A DNA stretch of 6,293 nt from Eubacteriales Family XIII. Incertae Sedis bacterium (GTDB taxonomy: Bacteria; Bacillota; Clostridia; Peptostreptococcales; Anaerovoracaceae): the NCBI GenBank assembly GCA_031276775.1, contig JAISML010000145.1, positions 1 through 6,293 of the forward strand, read 5' to 3'. Positions 3,824 to 6,293 of the stretch are shown here, piece after piece. Positions within the stretch are counted from its first letter, which is position 1; the number at the start of each line of letters is the position of its first letter. The notes under the pieces were generated by a model. That model was not told the DNA's origin. It was given only the letters and a program-made list of their open reading frames with translations, and did not search any database. Position numbers and translations under genes: made by a program.

Positions 3824-6293
3824 ATGGCAAACATGAAGCGGATGGAATCGATCGATCCCGAAACAAGGGGAACGGGCTCGCCCATGAATGACGCGTGTCG
3901 GGAACTGATCGATCTTGCCGTCGAATTTGGGGCGGAGTTGTGTTCACGCCTGATCGAGGATGAGGTGACGGCGTGCGTGGGGGAAAAAGGGAGACACAAC
4001 GGACGGCGCGCCGCTTACCGGCACGGCAAGGAGCGGACGAGCATCGTCTTGGCCGAAACGAATGTCGTGATCGAACGGTCGCGCGTGCGCTCCAAAGACG
4101 GAAACTGCGAAATTCCGCTTGAATCGCTCGGCGCGTTTCAGAGGGAAGATCGGTTGTCGCGATCGAAATTGGGGGAAATCTTCGCAAGCGTCAGCAAGCA
4201 AAAGTATGATGCCGCGCTCACACCCGGCGGATCGCAAGCCGGCCGCGAACACACGGAAGGGAAACCGGCGCAATTTTACGCCGAAATGAAAGATGTTCTA
4301 AGCGCGTATTTTGCGCGGCGCATGGAAACCGTGTTCCGTGCCGTCACGATTGACTGTACGACGTTTGGCGCATCGACGATCACGGCTGCGGCGGGAATGG
4401 GGGAAGATGGCAAAAAGCGGGTGATCGGACTGATCGAAGGAAGACCCGACGATCCCGAAATTGCGGGCGCGCTGATTGCGGATTTGGCCGCGAGAGGACT
4501 GAACAAGGATGTGGCGCGGTTTTATGCGCCGGATGCATGTACGGCGCTGCGGCGGGAAATCAGAAGGGTTTTCGGGGAGGAAACGGTGATCGAAATCCGC
4601 GCCGTATTGCCGGAAGGGGCGCGCGCGTACGTGACGGCATGCAAATTGTCGAGAAAAGATCAGGTGTATGAAGCCGTACGCGCATTTACGGCGAATCTTG
4701 CGACGGAGGCGCCGGGCGGGGGAGCGCGAAACGGCATCGACGCGCACACGATAGGACAGCGCATCGGTGTGAGCAGAAATAACGTCAGCAAGGAATTGAA
4801 TCAATTGTACAAAGAGCGGAAAGTAGTGAAAATAGCGGGGAAGCCGGTGTTGTATCTCGATCGCGCGTTGACGGAGGGACAAGGCGATCAAGATGTGGCC
4901 GGGATCGGCGAACCGGCGGTTGCGCGACATATGCGGACCGCGCATACGGGCAACCCGCACATCGATTCCCTGCACGCCAATTTTTTCAGGTCGGGAAACA
5001 GCCTGGATCGTTTGGTCGGCGCAGACGCCAGCCTGAAAAAGCAGATAGAATACGCGAAGGCCGCAGTGCTTTATCCGCCCGACGGTCTGCACCTCATCAT
5101 CACGGGACCGACGGGCGTCGGCAAAACGACCTTTGCGGAAAATCTTCACAAATTTGCGGTGGAAGTCGGGAAATTGTCTGCCGACGCGCCGTTTGTCGTT
5201 TTTAACTGCGCCGACTATTCGGACAACCAACAATTGCTGGTTTCACAGCTTTTCGGACATGTGCGGGGTGCGTTTACGGGTGCGGATCAGGAAAAAAGAG
5301 GCTTGGTCGACAAGGCGGACAAGGGGATTTTGTTTTTGGACGAGGTGCACAGGCTGTCGAACGAAGGGCAGGAAATGTTGTTCATGTTGCTCGACAACGG
5401 TGTGTTTCGCAGATTGGGGGAGTCCGAAAACACAAGAGCGGCGAGGGTGCTTTTGCTTGCCGCAACCACGAAGGATCCCAACTCTTCCATGCTCAAGACT
5501 TTTCTGCGCAGAATCCCGGTCATGGTAAAACTGCCGACGCTTGAAGAACGTACGCCGGCGGAACGCATGCAATTCATCTGCAATTTTTTCAACGATCAAT
5601 CCGTTCGGATCGGAATGCCGGTCAAAGTCGCCAAAGAAGTTTTGAAAGGATTTATGATATACGATTGCCCCGGCAACATCGGTCAGCTGAAGAGCGACAT
5701 TCAGCTGATCTGCGCAAGGGCCTTTCTCGATTTTGTGAGCAACAGCAGGGAACAGTTGGAAGTGAAGATATCCTATCTGTCCGATGAAATACGAAACGGT
5801 CTGTTCAGGGTGTCGGAAAAGAAGAGCGGGCTTACGCGGTATTTTAACCTGTATACGGATCGGGACCTCCTGTTTGGCGGGATCGAACGGCAAGGGAATC
5901 TTTCTCTCCAAGGCGGTTTCCGCATGGACGGCGTGCGGTATGCGCGCGTGCGGGAACAAGGTCTTGAAGCGCGCGACTGCAATCCAAAAGAGGATTGTGA
6001 CGCGGAGAAGAAGAACGACATCCGTTTCTTGGAGAACTGTGACATACGGGATTTCAGGGTGTATTTGGTTCATTTCATAGAGGAGATTTTGCCGGTTTTG
6101 AATGCCCGAAAGATCTGCGGCATATTGAATGCGGTCTTGGACGATATTGCGGCGAGTTTGGAGAAGACGGTCGACAACAGCTTGAACACAAAATTCATTT
6201 TGCATTGCAGTTGCATGATTTCAAGGGTCATCGGAAAGGAGGGGTATCCTTATGCGGGATTGCGATCGATGAAACGAAAAGAGGAAAATTTCT
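3824..6293 (+). CDS. LevR-type sigma-54 PTS activator with N-terminal IS256-like transposase domain (3' partial)
   Basis: An uninterrupted frame of 823 codons runs off the window end. Residues ~21-293 resemble an IS256/Mutator transposase (separate entry). Residues 304-347 are a winged HTH (TIGQRIGVSRNNVSKELNQL, then VVKIAGKPVLYL) like that at the N-terminus of LevR-type regulators. Residues ~395-640 are a sigma-54-interacting AAA+ domain: Walker A GPTGVGKT 428-435, GAFTGA 482-487 for sigma-54 contact, Walker B GILFLDE 501-507, LRRIP 561-565, and CPGNIGQLKSD from 615. Residues from about 732 begin a PRD; His794 in LHCSCMISR is the likely PTS-phosphorylated histidine. Further PRD and EIIA/EIIB-like domains are expected beyond the window. 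A cysteine-containing stretch (Cys719, 725, 739) precedes the PRD. ATG 3824 is the first possible start in the frame, with AAGG 11 nt upstream; ATG 3884 (residue 21) is an alternative closer to typical transposase N-termini. Predicted role: ATP-driven activation of the sigma-54 promoter of the PTS operon. Confidence 0.9.
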   Translation, partial: MANMKRMESIDPETRGTGSPMNDACRELIDLAVEFGAELCSRLIEDEVTACVGEKGRHNGRRAAYRHGKERTSIVLAETNVVIERSRVRSKDGNCEIPLESLGAFQREDRLSRSKLGEIFASVSKQKYDAALTPGGSQAGREHTEGKPAQFYAEMKDVLSAYFARRMETVFRAVTIDCTTFGASTITAAAGMGEDGKKRVIGLIEGRPDDPEIAGALIADLAARGLNKDVARFYAPDACTALRREIRRVFGEETVIEIRAVLPEGARAYVTACKLSRKDQVYEAVRAFTANLATEAPGGGARNGIDAHTIGQRIGVSRNNVSKELNQLYKERKVVKIAGKPVLYLDRALTEGQGDQDVAGIGEPAVARHMRTAHTGNPHIDSLHANFFRSGNSLDRLVGADASLKKQIEYAKAAVLYPPDGLHLIITGPTGVGKTTFAENLHKFAVEVGKLSADAPFVVFNCADYSDNQQLLVSQLFGHVRGAFTGADQEKRGLVDKADKGILFLDEVHRLSNEGQEMLFMLLDNGVFRRLGESENTRAARVLLLAATTKDPNSSMLKTFLRRIPVMVKLPTLEERTPAERMQFICNFFNDQSVRIGMPVKVAKEVLKGFMIYDCPGNIGQLKSDIQLICARAFLDFVSNSREQLEVKISYLSDEIRNGLFRVSEKKSGLTRYFNLYTDRDLLFGGIERQGNLSLQGGFRMDGVRYARVREQGLEARDCNPKEDCDAEKKNDIRFLENCDIRDFRVYLVHFIEEILPVLNARKICGILNAVLDDIAASLEKTVDNSLNTKFILHCSCMISRVIGKEGYPYAGLRSMKRKEENF
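3884..4702 (+). other. IS256/Mutator-like transposase-derived domain within the regulator
   Basis: This segment encodes residues 21-293. It begins with a helical stretch (ELIDLAVEFGAELCSRLIED), then GRHNGRRAAYRHG (56-68), VVIERSRVRSKDG (81-93) and IPLESLGAFQREDRL (97-111). These match the order and wording of IS256-family N-termini as I remember them. The RNase H-like core follows: TIDCTTFG with Asp177 at the place of the first catalytic Asp, MGEDGKKRVIGLIEG (192-206), a helix (IAGALIADLAARGL), and FYAPDACTALRREIRRVFGE with Asp237 at the place of the second. The family's RCxxHKxRN-type motif expected just afterwards is absent (EIRAVLPEG instead). No N-x-I-E-S-type third acidic motif is seen before the HTH. 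The domain is therefore probably not a competent transposase. No target duplication or terminal inverted repeats are visible, and the frame continues smoothly into the HTH. Confidence 0.78.

Noticed and set aside
3824..4702. A separate IS element or transposase pseudogene inserted upstream of the regulator
   Set aside because: No stop, frameshift, terminal inverted repeats or target duplication is visible, and the frame runs straight into the HTH. A fusion gene explains the data better.
4298..6205. Long minus-strand ORFs (311 and 320 codons, 4298-5233 and 5243-6205)
   Set aside because: They lie opposite the regulator frame, which has clear domain motifs throughout. Their products are rich in Arg/His/Phe without recognisable motifs, typical of antisense shadows.
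6235..6272. Strong Shine-Dalgarno-like AAAGGAGGGG followed by ATG at 6252
   Set aside because: The frame starting there stops after six codons, and the sequence encodes PRD residues (GKEGYPYA) in the regulator frame.

Overview
The window looks like a piece of a Gram-positive (Bacillota) chromosome carrying a mannose-family phosphotransferase (PTS) sugar operon. The evidence is the strong Shine-Dalgarno sequences, a TTG start, the mannose-family IIB-IIC-IID order and a LevR/ManR-type sigma-54 activator, a family typical of this phylum. G+C appears a little above one half by eye. I cannot name the genus. All genes are on the + strand; nothing on the - strand looks coding.

Layout. Bases 1-441 hold the 3' part of the IIB gene; its start and phosphorylated histidine lie just upstream. 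The membrane subunits IIC (466-1230) and IID (1232-2128) follow, then a class II ketose-bisphosphate aldolase (2144-2977). A gene-free stretch (2978-3186) contains a good sigma-A-type promoter (TTGACA, 18 nt, TATCTT). A histidine-phosphatase-superfamily protein follows (3187-3804). Nineteen bases later an ORF starts at 3824 and stays open to the window end (823 codons, no stop).

That last gene is the main discovery candidate. Its C-terminal two thirds is a LevR-type PTS regulator: winged HTH, sigma-54-interacting AAA+ domain with Walker A, GAFTGA and Walker B, then the start of a PRD. Its first ~290 residues, in the same unbroken frame, resemble an IS256/Mutator-family DDE transposase. Two acidic residues match the first two catalytic Asp, but the Cys/His motif and the third acidic residue are not recognisable. 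It reads as a domesticated transposase joined to a PTS transcription activator, an architecture I do not know as described.

Inferred logic. The EII complex imports and phosphorylates a sugar, and the aldolase would split a derived ketose bisphosphate. The regulator, transcribed with the phosphatase from its own housekeeping promoter, would activate the PTS operon through a sigma-54 promoter expected upstream of the window and sense PTS flux through PRD phosphorylation. The sugar cannot be determined from this sequence.
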